This document shows positions 1 through 11,537 of a stretch of 64,000 bases of DNA, in pieces; position 1 is the stretch's first letter; the number at the start of each line of letters is the position of its first letter. A model generated the notes under the pieces. It was not told the DNA's origin and ran no database searches. It worked only from the letters and a program-made list of their open reading frames with translations. Location of the stretch: assembly GCA_010094045.1 (NCBI GenBank), contig ML986585.1, forward strand, positions 441,472-505,471, read 5' to 3'. This stretch comes from Lojkania enalia. Taxonomy: Eukaryota; Ascomycota; Dothideomycetes; Pleosporales. The position numbers and the translations under genes were made by a program.

Positions 1-270
1 TCCTTTCTATTTAGACTGAAAAAAGGTATATGTCCCGCAACGTCGCTCACCACAATCCCCAAGACCCTATATGGAAAGGGTCTTCTCCCAGAAAGGGTCT
101 TGTACTAAAGCGAATGGCAGAGATATGTGCAACAATTTGATCGCATCAAGCATCCTCACACTAAACTAACACCAAGTGCAATCCTTTTTAGGTCTAGTAT
201 GCCCTGCGTCCACAGGTATACCTCCTAGCCTTATTATCATAGCCCGCAAGTATCCTGTTTACCATTAGTA

Positions 271-459
271 TTATGGCATTCGCGAATTTGTTTTTCCTCG
301 ACATGCCTTCAAGCACCTGTAGTAAATCTTAAAGCAGTCCTGACTGCAGATTTGTGAATGGTCAATGCCGAAGTCAATGTTGTCGGTTGTGTCCGCCTCG
401 GTTGGTATGGCGGTAGCCAAGGTGGTAAGGGTTGTGATGAAGAGGAGGGACAACTTCAT
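271..459 (-). CDS. small secreted cysteine-containing protein (62 aa)
   Basis: The single-exon reading frame encodes 62 residues. It opens with a classic signal peptide: Lys2, then a hydrophobic run rich in Leu/Thr/Ala, with a likely cleavage after an Ala near residue 17. The mature part is about 45 residues. It has an acidic stretch followed by four cysteines spaced C-x3-C-x6-C-x3-C, and a basic tail. Two CX3C motifs separated by a short linker are the spacing of alpha-hairpinin-type disulfide helical hairpins, but that match is by spacing only and is an inference. The gene stands alone, with no recognisable gene for 4.2 kb on its right side. It could be a secreted effector-like or antimicrobial-type peptide, or a chance frame; the signal peptide plus cysteine pattern argues for a real gene. 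No function is assigned. Confidence 0.55.
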   Translation of the reverse strand: MKLSLLFITTLTTLATAIPTEADTTDNIDFGIDHSQICSQDCFKIYYRCLKACRGKTNSRMP

Positions 460-3400
460 TGTGGTATACTATTGTGATTATAAAGAGTTGGGAGTGTGGT
501 GTTAATAGAATGAAGCTGAACAAAATTGTGGGGTTGGGAGTTGGGAAGAAGAAGATTGTCGATTGAGGTTGCCGACTTTAAATGCTTTAAAGGGGCACAC
601 AGAAAAGAGTCTCGTGGTTTCGAAACTAGTACGATGCTCTCTAGAAACTTCGGTGTGTGTTTCGGCCTGGAGTTGGTTCGATAATGATAAAGGATCACAA
701 AACAGGCTATCTCCGGGAACGAGATCTTATCACCTGAAGGTCTTTTCATCCATCCAATATAATTTCTAATCCTAACTTTCTGTATTCCAATTCGGGTCGA
801 GGCCTTGAATAGACTAGCTAGAAAACAACTAGCATGGTGCGATTTCCAGGTATTGACGTCCCGCCGTCTTCACCTTAAATGTCCTCCACTGACACAATCC
901 CATGAAGGTGTCACGAGCAATACCGCTTCTTTTAAATGTTCCACAGGGCCCAATTTCGATTTTAGGTGCGTACTAGAGTCATCGGTGTAACAGAGCTCGA
1001 GATCTTTGCTCCATCCTGAGGCCAGGGTACCGTAGTGTCTGGCTTAAGCAAAGAGTGATTGCACGAATTCCTTAGCAGTTTCGACGATCTTCTTTCGTTC
1101 ATACATCGAGCCTATAATGGCAATGGAAGGTCAGTTTCCTTAGTTGAATTTTCCTATTGAAGCACCCCTTAGATCCTAAAGCTGCCACCCTAGTATACCC
1201 ACATATTCTAAGACAACCGGTCGCCAAACCCGTCTACCAAGCTGCTCTCACCGCCACATACCCTATCCATCCTTTTTAGGCTTCTGTTGCATATCCTTCT
1301 CCATAATCACTTGCATTTGGCACATTCCGATCTGCAGTTCTACTTGGCACAAATCATATCTTTGCACATATCATAGCACTCCTTGCTTCAGATAGGGAAC
1401 CAGAAATACTGCAGTAGTTTATCAGCCCATGAAATTTCGAACATCATAAGTTAGAATAACGCGCGTAAATGTATTGAAACTCGTGCTTCTTCCAGGGTTT
1501 TTCATTGCAAGTGTCACCGTAACTCTCTTAATTGTCGAAAGAAGGTATTATATCAACTAGATCAGCGATCGCGATGACGATGAGGCCAATGGTAAGAAGA
1601 TGGCTGAGCTTGATGGGTGATTGATGAGATTTGGGCTGGAGAAGGGGATCTGCGATTCCAAAGTTGTTATGGGACCAGAGGAACTTTACAAACAGAATGA
1701 AGTTGTTCAAAACAGAAAGACGGGGTTTATTTCCCGGCTCACCGTAGAGATGAGAATGAAGGTGTGGCTATCACAAATCATGATATTCATTCATAAATGC
1801 AGTAAGTTGGTCTACTGAAATTTTTTTTTTTTGAAATCCAAAAATTCACTTCAGAAAAATAAGAGATGAAATTTGTAAGGTTATATGTATGGCATTATCT
1901 CTATTAAGGATCAGCCCTGATATCATGTGATACTAGGACAGGCAGTGTAAATACCCTTGATCCTACATAGATATGAATCAACACAGTTTTTCCTTTCCAT
2001 ATGCTCCAATACTTTATAGAAATTACCAAAAGGCGAGAGCATATATCTATCCAGTCACAAGCTCTAACATTGTCCATGCATACTCCACCATTTCGTAGTT
2101 CCCGAAGACCCACATGCGCCGACCGGATTAAGCCATGCAACTTCTACAATGCAACCAATTGTCCATGCATTATCTACATGAGTGTTTACACTCTTCCTCC
2201 TCGTTTTCCGATTTCGGGCGACGCGGTAGAGACTCCTATGAGCATGAATTCGCAAGGGTGGTGAGAGCAGTGAAAAGGAGAAAGGAGATTCTCGTAATGG
2301 AGAATGGGAGCTTCTTCTAGTTGTGTAGTCGGGATAAATATTTTGTTTTTTTTTTTTTTTTGGGGGGGGGGGGGTTTGTGGTTGCAAAAAAGTCGGTATT
2401 CGATTCTGGGCTTTGTATAGGGTTATCTATACCGTTTATGTGGCAAACACATGATGGGGGGAATGTTGATCATAGCGTCTGGAGAGATTATGCGGTATAG
2501 TTGGAGAGCATTAGTCTCAGTAGCTAGTTCAAGAAATCCTGAATGGAAAATTAAAATGAACTTTAGGGGAAGGAACCTAGCTATACTAAGGGTGCTGGTC
2601 GATTCCCTTGGGACCTAATGTGATTGCGAAAGTGGTAAGCCCTTTGGAGAACGCTCGTACTATAGATAAGGCTTCTTATGCAAAATAAGGCGTTAATTTA
2701 GATACTATGTTGACTCGCGTAACTTATAGTAGAGGCTATTCTGATAAGAGTACTGAATCATACGATCTGACATTTCCTTGTACAGTCATCGTTCCCTGCC
2801 TTGAAATATTTCGTGTACTTTGATTGTCCTGACCTCGGGGTCTATAATTAATTTATGTGCGATGTGGCGCTGCCTCAGGCCAATGCGTCTGCAGTAGAAA
2901 TAGCTGAACAGAGAAATAGAAAAGATATGTCCAGGACATTTGATAGAAGTACACGCAAAATGTATGTACTTTGAAGGGTTCAGAGGGTGCATCCGTGTGT
3001 CCCTAAATGAATTTCTAATTCATCCAGCGTATTACAAGCGGTTAAACTGACAGGTTGGTAATGCAAATAGTGAAGATTCCACACTACCGGATAGGTCTGC
3101 CTAGCGAAACCTGACAGGTTTCAACGGTTGCAACATTTTTTGTACTCTGCACAACACTATTTCGGAAATGGCTCGCTTCCCCGGCTACACCTTACCCACT
3201 ATTGTCTCTCCTACATCTTGCTGATGTTGTGTCTAGACGCTAGTTGAGTTGGGCGAATTTCGCACCGTAGGCTCGCATGGTGTGATTTGCATCCGGGTCC
3301 ACTGTATCTCGTCCGGTTAGCACTAGTTTTGAAAAACGGTGTATACGACGTCGGATATTTCCGATAGGATTTACTATACGAAAGGTACGTGGTCATTTTT

Positions 3401-4721
3401 TGGGACATTCTTGCCTCCCAAGGAAGCTCCCTGATAAGCAATCACTAAAAAGTTTTATACATTCCCACGAACGCTTTAAAGGTGCGTTTTAACTCTCTTG
3501 TTCATCATTCGCGCTAACCTCAGATATATCGCGGCCCGAAATCTCAGAATCGTTTCCAAGGTGCCATATATTTTTCCTCTATTGCCGATCTACTAGCCTA
3601 ATTAAAACTTTGGTTAGCGAGACGACTCGATATTGAACATTAGTTGAACGATCATATTCTCTCAGGTGGGATTCGAAGGTGTGCCGTCCTTGAATTGGTC
3701 TAAGACTAGTCACCGGAGAAGTGCCAGTTGAGTAGTCTTTAGGGCATGTTGCCTTGAACTGGTGAATATCTGAAGTCTGGTGATTAAGTGTCTACCCGGC
3801 ACAAAGTTGCGGATTCGTATTGTTTAACCAATCTAGCAAGGAACGAGGGCGTACCTTATTTGACGGATGAGGCCTTTCGTGAGCCGTTTTATTTAGGTTG
3901 TCCGCCCTTGAAGATTTGATGTTGATGCAATCTTCATTCGACAAAAGGCCGTTGAGTAATGCGCTACTATCACGTACTAGCGCTAAATCGAAGGGAATAG
4001 GGCCAGAAACATTCGGCAGCTGTGTATACCTAGATAGCCTTTTTTCTGTCTTGTTTTTCAAGTACACTGGAAATCTCCGATCAATGTTTATCTGATTATC
4101 GAAGGTTTTCATGTCCTTGCGCTGGTCTGGTGCTGAATTTCGGGAAGAACTATCCCTAGTGAGCCTTGAATAAACAGATCTGGTCGCTTGAAGGTAAGAG
4201 CGATGAGGATATTATAATATATGAGCATGACTTTGTAATGAATAACATGGAGACGAAGATTAACTATGAGTTTCGGGCTCTTAGGAGGTGATCAATTGCT
4301 TCTACGAGGTTTGGATAGGCTGCAGTCAAATAGATTCATACATGTCCTAGATCATGGTCAAGCTTAGCTTGTATTTTGTGTTCGCAATTGCCCATAGGTA
4401 CGGTGGTACGACTCTTAAAGTCACGTGCGGCGTTGTATCAGTGCCGTAGGAAGTAGTCGCAATGTACGTTTGCTAAAAACTATGGCGAGGAAAAAGCCAA
4501 TGAGTCAACCGATAGAGCGTTACCTTACGGAAAACATGGTTGCCTTGCTGCTCACGTGCACTCTCAGCCGCAACCGTATCTCGTATTAATAATTTGGCTG
4601 CCTTGGGACATATTCCCCTGAGAGATTACATCTAAAAGCACCCAATTCTGATGAAGGCTTGATCCTCATAGCAATTCCGTCTCAAACGCCGACATACCAT
4701 GGGCATTCATTGGTCGCAAGA
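460..4721. other. gene-free accessory stretch
   Basis: I see no convincing coding sequence here on either strand; open frames are short and without family motifs. A homopolymer junction lies at 2346-2374 (16 T followed by 13 G). No tRNA, transposase motif or long repeat was recognised. It may be old transposon or gene debris. Confidence 0.5.
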
Positions 4722-5664
4722 ATGGCCGAGCGAACCAACACGGACGGTACTTCCACCCAAACCGCCAAAATCAACGAGTCTGCTGCGAAAAGCCTTCCCA
4801 TCAAGAACCGAGTTTCGATGTTCGAGCCAAGACTGTAAAGGTGCCGAGAAAGCCGTCCAAAGAATTCAAAGCAGCTAAATAGCCGATCATTCCAGAGCTA
4901 GTTTTCTGGATCTGCCAGCCGAACTGCGGAATAACATATACTCGCGCATTCTGCTCTGTGAAGAGTATGTTAGACTAACGCCGATAAATCCCACCAAAGT
5001 CCCAGACTTGGTCCTTCTGCGAGTCTGCAAGCAGATCCACGATGAAGCATCCAGCATCTTCTATGCCGCGAATTCTTTCTATTGCCAACTAGTTCGGAAC
5101 GTGAGATTGCGCTGCTGCAATACCATTGTGTACCCGGCCATGAACGACATATATACACCACCTATGGCCTATAAGACTGTCTCACAAGCAAATGAGGGTG
5201 ATCGAAGGATTTCGTGGGATAAGGACATCCTCTTTCCGGCTCCGCGGTATCACATTTTTCTCACGCGCCTAACCATCGACGTGAAAATCTGTATGAGGTG
5301 CATAGATTTAGACCATTCGCAAACAAAAGGCCCAGCAATCCAAAACCGCATACGACAGTGTGATAATGCTATGAGAATGCCAATATCATTTCTGCGGAAT
5401 GAAGACAAGTCTCGGCACGTGCTTGGCGATGACCGAATTGCTATGAAAGCTGGGGAAGGTGTCGTCCAGCTCCTGTCCGGCGTCTTCGAAAGGATAAAGC
5501 TACTATGGATGCAAAAAAACAGTGAATGGGAGGGCAGTTTCATTGGAGCGCCGCATGACTGGGACGCCACGGAATTCAACTATGTCTTCAGCTTCCACGA
5601 AGAGGAAGACGACGAGCTTGCTACGAAGGCGGCCTGGAGGAGATGGAATCAGAGCGGGAGATAG
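4722..5664 (+). CDS. F-box-like / 2EXR-type fungal hypothetical protein
   Basis: This two-exon model encodes 293 aa: exon 1 4722-4834, intron 4835-4895 (GTAAAG...TTCCAG, with a CTAAA branch-like site), exon 2 4896-5664. Splicing removes two in-frame stops and joins residues 38-39 smoothly. Just after the junction comes FLDLPAELRNNIY (about residues 41-53), then LLRVCKQIHDEASSIFY (about 76-92). This LPxELRxxIY ... LLRVCKQIxxEAxxIFY pattern is typical of the very large fungal families annotated as F-box-like, 2EXR or DUF7730. The C-terminal half (residues 150-293) is acidic at the end and not recognised. These families are thought to act in protein-protein contacts, possibly SCF ubiquitin ligases, but a function for this member is unknown. 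The N-terminal 40 residues are Ser/Thr/Lys-rich and look disordered. Confidence 0.72.
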
Positions 5665-6218
5665 AATCACTACGACTCAAAAAAAAAGAAAAAAAAAGAA
5701 TTAAAATAAAAGGCTGGGCTTCATTGGTACATGGGCTGGGATCTTGCACTTGACCACAAGAGTGAAAATTCGGAGATAAGTGGCTCGCAAGTTCACCGAT
5801 CGCCAACCATAAGTGGTGGCCTTGGCACGTGACTAAGTTACAATTCATTCCTGGTGGCACTCTAATGCGCCACACAGCCCCATAAATCACGCCTTAGCCG
5901 CTGACGCGTTTCCGGCTTTTGAAGGAAATAATGGGGCGGGGTTTGAAGCACCTCACTTACGCTTGCTCCCTATGCGCTTGTTTCAAGAGCAATCGGGCTT
6001 GTCGAGTGGTGTAGTGATGTCATAGCTGTCAAATAGATCGAATTGGGCCTGCCTTGTCCTCTTCCCGCACCATCATAGCTTCTTAGGCAAGGTACGCGGC
6101 CGCCGTCGCCGAAAAAATTGTTGTGACGCATGTAGTAAATGCGAAATTGGCGAAATAAGTATTGCCTCTCTCCCCGTCCCTCTTTCAGTTTCTGTCCCTA
6201 CCGCAGTTGAGCGCCTGC
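5665..6218. other. intergenic region upstream of the GH79 gene
   Basis: The region has an A-rich tract (about 5679-5710) directly after the F-box-like gene and no recognisable gene. It must hold the promoter of the glycosidase gene that starts at 6219; I see no clear TATA box. Confidence 0.4.
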
Positions 6219-8134
6219 ATGAGAATGCTCCATTCGTTTTACATCCCGCTATGCTTGTCATTTGCGGGATACTCTCTCGCTCAGACTTCGCTCTCTCTTT
6301 CTCCAGCGCCAAGGGCCTCGAATGCTGCCGTATCCCTTCCTCTTGACCCATCATTCGCCGGTTTTGGTATAGAACCGTCCAATCTCTTCTCCTTTACTGG
6401 CCATGAAGACCCAAATGACTTCTCGATACAACTAATGCAGAACCTTGCGGATTACTCAGGCACAGCGCCGCATATTCGACTCGGAGGGAACACGCAAGAT
6501 TACATGATCTTTGATGAGTCGTACGATGCGTACGATTGGAAGAGTAATCCAGACTCCACCGCACAAGGAACTATAGCGGCGGACTCGATGCTTATAGGAG
6601 CGGGGTATTTCAAATCATTGGACCGGTTCCCTGGGGGCACACCTATAACATTTGGGCTAAACCTCGCATATCAAGGCTCAGACTACAATGAGACCATTGT
6701 CCGGATGGCACAGGCAGCCGTAGAGGGAATGAACAATGTCAAATTGGTTTCGTTCGAAATTGGAAATGAACCCGATTTGTGGTTGGAAAACAATTTTCGA
6801 AGCGCGCCGTGGAATGGTCAAGTCTACACTAACCAGTTTCTCCAACGCGCTGAGGTATTATACAACGAGGTATTGAAGCCTGCCGGGTTGCCGTCTCGTT
6901 TTTTTGAGCCTCCCGCAACTGCATCGACGATTGGTACGACCTTCGAGATCGAGATGCTTGTCCAGGACGGGATGATTGAACCAGTCAATGGGAATGATTA
7001 TGTCGTTTGTTGGAACCAGCATGACTACTATTACTGTATGTATTACTCCTGAAGGGATTCTCTGGTTCATCCTGACACGTTGTAGTCATTGGTGTAACCC
7101 AGAGGCCAATTACACTAACCGATCTATTGCGTTTTGACAGCACTAATGAGCAATTTGCTTACTGGGAGCAGCAGATTGGTATAGCTCTTGATACTGGCTT
7201 ACCGTATGCTTTACGAGAAATGAGCTCCGTAGGCCCTATCGGCATGCACGGAGTTAGCGATACATTTGCAGCTTCTCTGTGGACACTTAACTTCTTTCTA
7301 TATATGGCAACATTGAATGTTTCATCTGTTCAGATGCACATGACCGACAACTCGAACGCTAGCGCGTGGCAGCCAATCAACATGTACGGCAACGACCCGT
7401 TTGTAAGGCCGCAGTACTATGCTCACGCGGCAATGGCGCAAATTATCGGCAATGGGAACGGTACAACTCAGATTGGCGAGCTCGACGTTAGTGGAGTATC
7501 TGTGGATTACAATGGCGTCCTCCGGGCATACCCTGTGTATGCAGGTGGAGAGCTACAAGCTATGGTTCTGCTCAACGGGAAACAAGCCAATGCTTCTCAA
7601 TCAAACAAAGACAGCTTTACCTTCACTGTGAATTTTGGAAAATCCAATGGGAACCAAGATGTTTTCATTTCGTACCTTACGGCCGACGGTGCAGATTCCC
7701 TTTCTGGAACAACGTTCAACGGTGTAGAGTTCTCCAACGATGACGGTAAGCCGAGGACTGTTGATGATTCGGTGACCATTCTTCGCACCTCGTCTTCGGG
7801 CTCTGTGGTGGTTAAGGTCCGCGATTCGCAGGCGGCTGTTGTAAATATAGGGTCGCTTCTAGGCAGCAACACCGTCCTTACCAATGGAACCACCTCAAAT
7901 AAGAAGAGCAGCGCCGGGCCTACGCGAACTCAAGGAGCTAATACTGCAATTCTCACCAGTATCGCGACGACGACGCTGGCGGTGGCAAGTTCAGTTGTTG
8001 AGGGCGGAGAAGTCGCCCAAGAGACAGGGAACGCAGAATCTGCCGGTGAAACTATAGACGGTAGAGGAAGAATTCTATGGGCAATGGTTGTATGCTTGAT
8101 GGCTGTCATGACTGGATTCGTATATTTGGCATAA
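6219..8134 (+). CDS. GH79 family beta-glucuronidase-like glycosidase, secreted, probably membrane/GPI anchored
   Basis: Two exons (6219-7035 and 7086-8134; intron 7036-7085, GTATGT...GTAG) encode 621 aa. The first ATG at 6219 gives a good signal peptide of about 22 residues ending in an Ala-Gln site. The body resembles fungal glycoside hydrolase family 79 (beta-glucuronidase/heparanase-like). It shows HIRLGGNTQD near residue 90, the general acid/base motif FEIGNEPD with Glu about 184, and LREMSSVG with the presumed nucleophile Glu about 317. A beta-sandwich C-terminal part follows (about 400-530). The last 100 residues are Ser/Thr-rich and end in a hydrophobic segment of about 20 residues, suggesting a GPI signal or membrane tail. 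GH79 enzymes remove glucuronic acid or 4-O-methyl-glucuronic acid from arabinogalactan proteins and proteoglycans; substrate here is inferred. The frame is intact. No related genes flank it. Confidence 0.85.
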
Positions 8135-8544
8135 AGCGAGCGTTTGATGGCTGCATGACGCAAATGGGTTTGGACTACGGGAGCGATTATGATTATACCA
8201 CATGGGCATTTGGATAACTTCTGAAGAGCATTATTTTACTGCATCTGCATCGATATTCGTCGTCATGCATCAGTGGGCAAAGTATGAATCGACAACTGAG
8301 ATTGAACAAATCCACGGTGTTCTTGCTGAGGTGTTTCCACGGTTCTGCAGTCGCTGTTTTGATCTAGCTCCGACTCATCTATTTCGTTGTCCCTAGGTCT
8401 TCGCTATTACCAATCCCTGGGTCCACTTTACTGTTGAGAAGTAGGGGTCTCAACCAATGGCGTTGTACATATACTGCCCGTCAACATTCATATCATCACA
8501 ACAACAAAGCCTCCTGTAAACTTCGCCTCATTCTCCAAAACACA

Positions 8545-8985
8545 ATGGCCAGAATCCTTGCGATTAATTATTGTGATCGGCAAGAAGCCTCAAGAAACCG
8601 CTATTGTCAAAAAATCCGTACCCCTGTAGCAAAAGAGTCCTTAGCCATGGATACCCCATTTTTCGTCCAACATGCCATATACATGCAGCTAGAGTCCAAC
8701 GGACAACCCAGCCTGCAATATGATGTCTTCGATCGCGTCCAATTAACCTCACCATCCGCCTATCCCAAATGCTACAAAGTATCTAGCAAAAAAACCCTTG
8801 CACCACCACTGCGCCCCTCGCTCTTTCCCCCTTACCGTCTCTGCGGCACGCTCGACCCTCCACTAGAATGCACGTCCAAATGCATGTCTCCGGACCCCGA
8901 CGAGGTTCCGCCACCAACGCCGCCGCCGACTCCACCACCCTCGCCAACTACACCACGGCTCTTGAATGCGGGAGTCTTGGATTAG
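8545..8985 (+). CDS. hypothetical Pro-rich-tailed protein (146 aa), doubtful
   Basis: The frame starts at an ATG in reasonable context (cacaATGgcc) and runs 146 codons. It ends in a repeated Pro/Thr stretch (PPTPPPTPPPSP) and has scattered cysteines in the second half. No signal peptide, domain or family is recognised. The frame is open for about 38 codons upstream of the chosen ATG without another ATG. It could be a lineage-specific gene or a chance open frame in C-rich DNA. Confidence 0.28.
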   Translation: MARILAINYCDRQEASRNRYCQKIRTPVAKESLAMDTPFFVQHAIYMQLESNGQPSLQYDVFDRVQLTSPSAYPKCYKVSSKKTLAPPLRPSLFPPYRLCGTLDPPLECTSKCMSPDPDEVPPPTPPPTPPPSPTTPRLLNAGVLD

Positions 8986-10055
8986 ATGATAGGGAGATGT
9001 GTTAGGTAAGAGGAATCTGTGCCTCAAATACCTATCTAGAGCAAGGCTTGGCAGGGATTAAGGGCTGGTTTTATGCGGTTAAAGGGATGTGGGGGTGGGT
9101 TGTAAGGGTAATGTAGGGGAGAGGAAGGAGGAGGACGGGGAGGATGGGGATGGTTGATCAGTTAGATCGGAGGTGGTGTAGCGTTAATGAGGAGATGGGA
9201 TTGGAAGAGCCTGGCGCCTGGTGACTGTAGGGAATAGAGCGGAAGGTGTGTTGACGAGGTGGTGTTGGGATATAGTGATTAATGCGTGTGAATTTTGAGT
9301 AGATAATGAAGGTAGTATAAATGTAATTCAGAAACTTATATTGATAGATAAATGTCTTTTAATGGGATTCTGGATGGGACTGTAGATAAGAATTGCACAC
9401 AGATTGGAGCTACTTCACAAACTAATTCGTTCCAACGGAAATGATAAAAATCCAATTTGAATGCAGGTACACCAAATCGAGGTAGGCAGTTCTCAAGCTG
9501 GGAGGACCTTAGTAGCTCGCCGGCTTTTCATCTGATGATGTCTCTCGGATGATTGATGTTTTTTGGCGTGGACTGAGTGGGCGAAAGTTCAGGGACTTTA
9601 TGCCTCGGGTCGGCGCGGCAATGCTGCCAAGCTCCGACATGCTGACGTGCATTGACTGATCGCGAGATTCCCTCACCCTTCCTTGGTCTTCCTACGGCTT
9701 AGCCGCATCGGTTTGGCCGACTACAATTCCTTTTACGTGCTTAGCCTACTACACGGACGGCCGTATGGTGCAAGAAAGACCGATTCTGCAAGACGAGACG
9801 GCGTTCCGACCGATTAGATATCGCCGTGCGTTGCTTACAATCTCCGTGAGGTAGAGCTGAAGTCCTCGGCCGAGCGAAGCTCGGTATGCAAACAACACGT
9901 GCAACACGATGTAGTCATGAGATCTACATGATATATCAATATGTAGGCTTTGCATTTCTGAGCTCTCAATCTAAAAACCGCCACCTCCACTATATTGCCT
10001 ATCTTCCAATTGCTAAACTCGTCTTGTCACTTCCTCTTGTCTCTTTACTTTCACG
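8986..10055. other. intergenic, G-rich then promoter of the SNG1-like gene
   Basis: There is no recognisable gene. The segment from about 9080 to 9160 is strongly purine-rich (G/A). The last 100 bases are C/T-rich, as is common just upstream of fungal start codons. Confidence 0.4.
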
Positions 10056-11537
10056 ATGGTCAACATCGGCATTGAACGGCTTCGCAAGTTAAGGCAAAAA
10101 GAAACACTTACCGATGCAAATCGAAAAACGTTCTTGCACGATGAGTGGAAAGGCATCCGCGGCAAATTTATCGCCCAGACAACAGCAGGAGGTATCGCTT
10201 TCATGCTATGGTTCCTAGGCTGTTTATCATATCTCTATGGCACTCTTGATGGATCTATTGGCCGGCATGACAATATCAAAGTCCTCGCTGTAAATTATGA
10301 CGGAGGTATCGTTGGCCAAGCAATGGATGCTGCATACCAGCAGCTCCGTAATCCTGCATTCTTCACGGTTGAATATCACTCGCCAGAGGAGTTCCCTACA
10401 GAAGAAGACATGTATCACAGTGTCTGGGAGGGGCACTACTGGGGTGCTATATCCGTTACGAATGGTGCATCTAACCGACTGGCGGCTGCAATCCAAGGCG
10501 GTGATGCCGCAACATCATATAATCCTGATGACGCTCTCCACTGGGTTTGGAATCAACAATACTACACGGCCTTCGTACAGCAAATCGTACAATCAGGTAT
10601 GCAACAGCTTGTGGGAGCTACGCGGCTTGCCTACATTAAAATCAATGGCACGCAAGCTGCTCGTTCCCTTAATGAGACCGACTCGGCAGCAGTGCAGGCA
10701 TTCATGAATCCCATCTCTGCCACTGCGACAAATATCAAGGTGGCACCCTTTGGAGCAGTCATTCTACTAAACACAGTTTCTATGGCAATACCGATTCTCC
10801 AGCAATTCTTCTTTCTTCTTGTGCTCAACGGTGTAGCGCAGAAACACCAGCTCTATAGCAAGATGACAGTCCGATCCAGCCTTCTGGTCCGACGCGTTGC
10901 CGGACTCCTCTATTCCTTCGGTGCTGCTCTCTGCCAAACAGGATATTTCTGGGCTTTCAAAGAAAACTGGCAAGTCAACGGCAACCAGTTCGTCCTTACC
11001 TGGATGACTTTATGGTTATTGATGCACATCCACTTGCTCATACTGGACTCCATTTCAACAATCGCACCACTTCCAGTCATGCCGTTTGTTATTCTACTCT
11101 GGGTGTTCCTAAACCTTGCCAGCTCGCTCAGCCCGTTGGAGCTCCAGGCCGGATTCTACCACTGGGGCATCGCACTTCCTAGCCACGAAGCATACTCTAT
11201 CCTAGTTACCATTTGGACCGGAGGCGCTCATAATAGACTCTACAGAGCGCTGCCAATTATGTTCTCCTGGTGGGTTTTGGCTAACATTACCACCTCTATC
11301 ACTCATTGGCGGGCTTGTCATCTGGCATACAAGATGGAGCACCAGGAGTCAATTGGCATCAAGAATTCCAAGACCCGGGATGAGGAAGCTGCTATTTCCG
11401 CGGAGGAGCCGGAGTCTGGTCGTTGTTCGAGGCAGGCAACAAGGACGGCGGAGAATTTAGAGCGGATCAGGTCTGCGGAAGAGACGGCGATGGAGCAGAG
11501 GCAGGCCTATGGGCCTAGTATTCCGCCACTAGCATAA
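10056..11537 (+). CDS. SNG1-like membrane protein (DUF3533, nitrosoguanidine-resistance family)
   Basis: A single exon encodes 493 aa with no frame break. The cytosolic N-terminus (1-40, basic) is followed by a first membrane segment (about 43-63). A large extracytosolic domain (about 70-225) contains VLAVNYDGGIVGQAM and N-glycosylation sequons. Then come five hydrophobic segments (about 230-258, 280-300, 310-330, 335-355, 400-420). A charged, Glu/Arg-rich cytosolic tail follows. This order and these motifs match the DUF3533/SNG1 family, which looks like the membrane half of ABC-2 transporters. Yeast SNG1 gives resistance to nitrosoguanidine and affects plasma-membrane lipid asymmetry. The transport role of this copy is inferred. 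The pyrimidine-rich leader (tcactttc) before the ATG supports the start. Neighbours give no pathway hint. Confidence 0.85.
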   Translation: MVNIGIERLRKLRQKETLTDANRKTFLHDEWKGIRGKFIAQTTAGGIAFMLWFLGCLSYLYGTLDGSIGRHDNIKVLAVNYDGGIVGQAMDAAYQQLRNPAFFTVEYHSPEEFPTEEDMYHSVWEGHYWGAISVTNGASNRLAAAIQGGDAATSYNPDDALHWVWNQQYYTAFVQQIVQSGMQQLVGATRLAYIKINGTQAARSLNETDSAAVQAFMNPISATATNIKVAPFGAVILLNTVSMAIPILQQFFFLLVLNGVAQKHQLYSKMTVRSSLLVRRVAGLLYSFGAALCQTGYFWAFKENWQVNGNQFVLTWMTLWLLMHIHLLILDSISTIAPLPVMPFVILLWVFLNLASSLSPLELQAGFYHWGIALPSHEAYSILVTIWTGGAHNRLYRALPIMFSWWVLANITTSITHWRACHLAYKMEHQESIGIKNSKTRDEEAAISAEEPESGRCSRQATRTAENLERIRSAEETAMEQRQAYGPSIPPLA

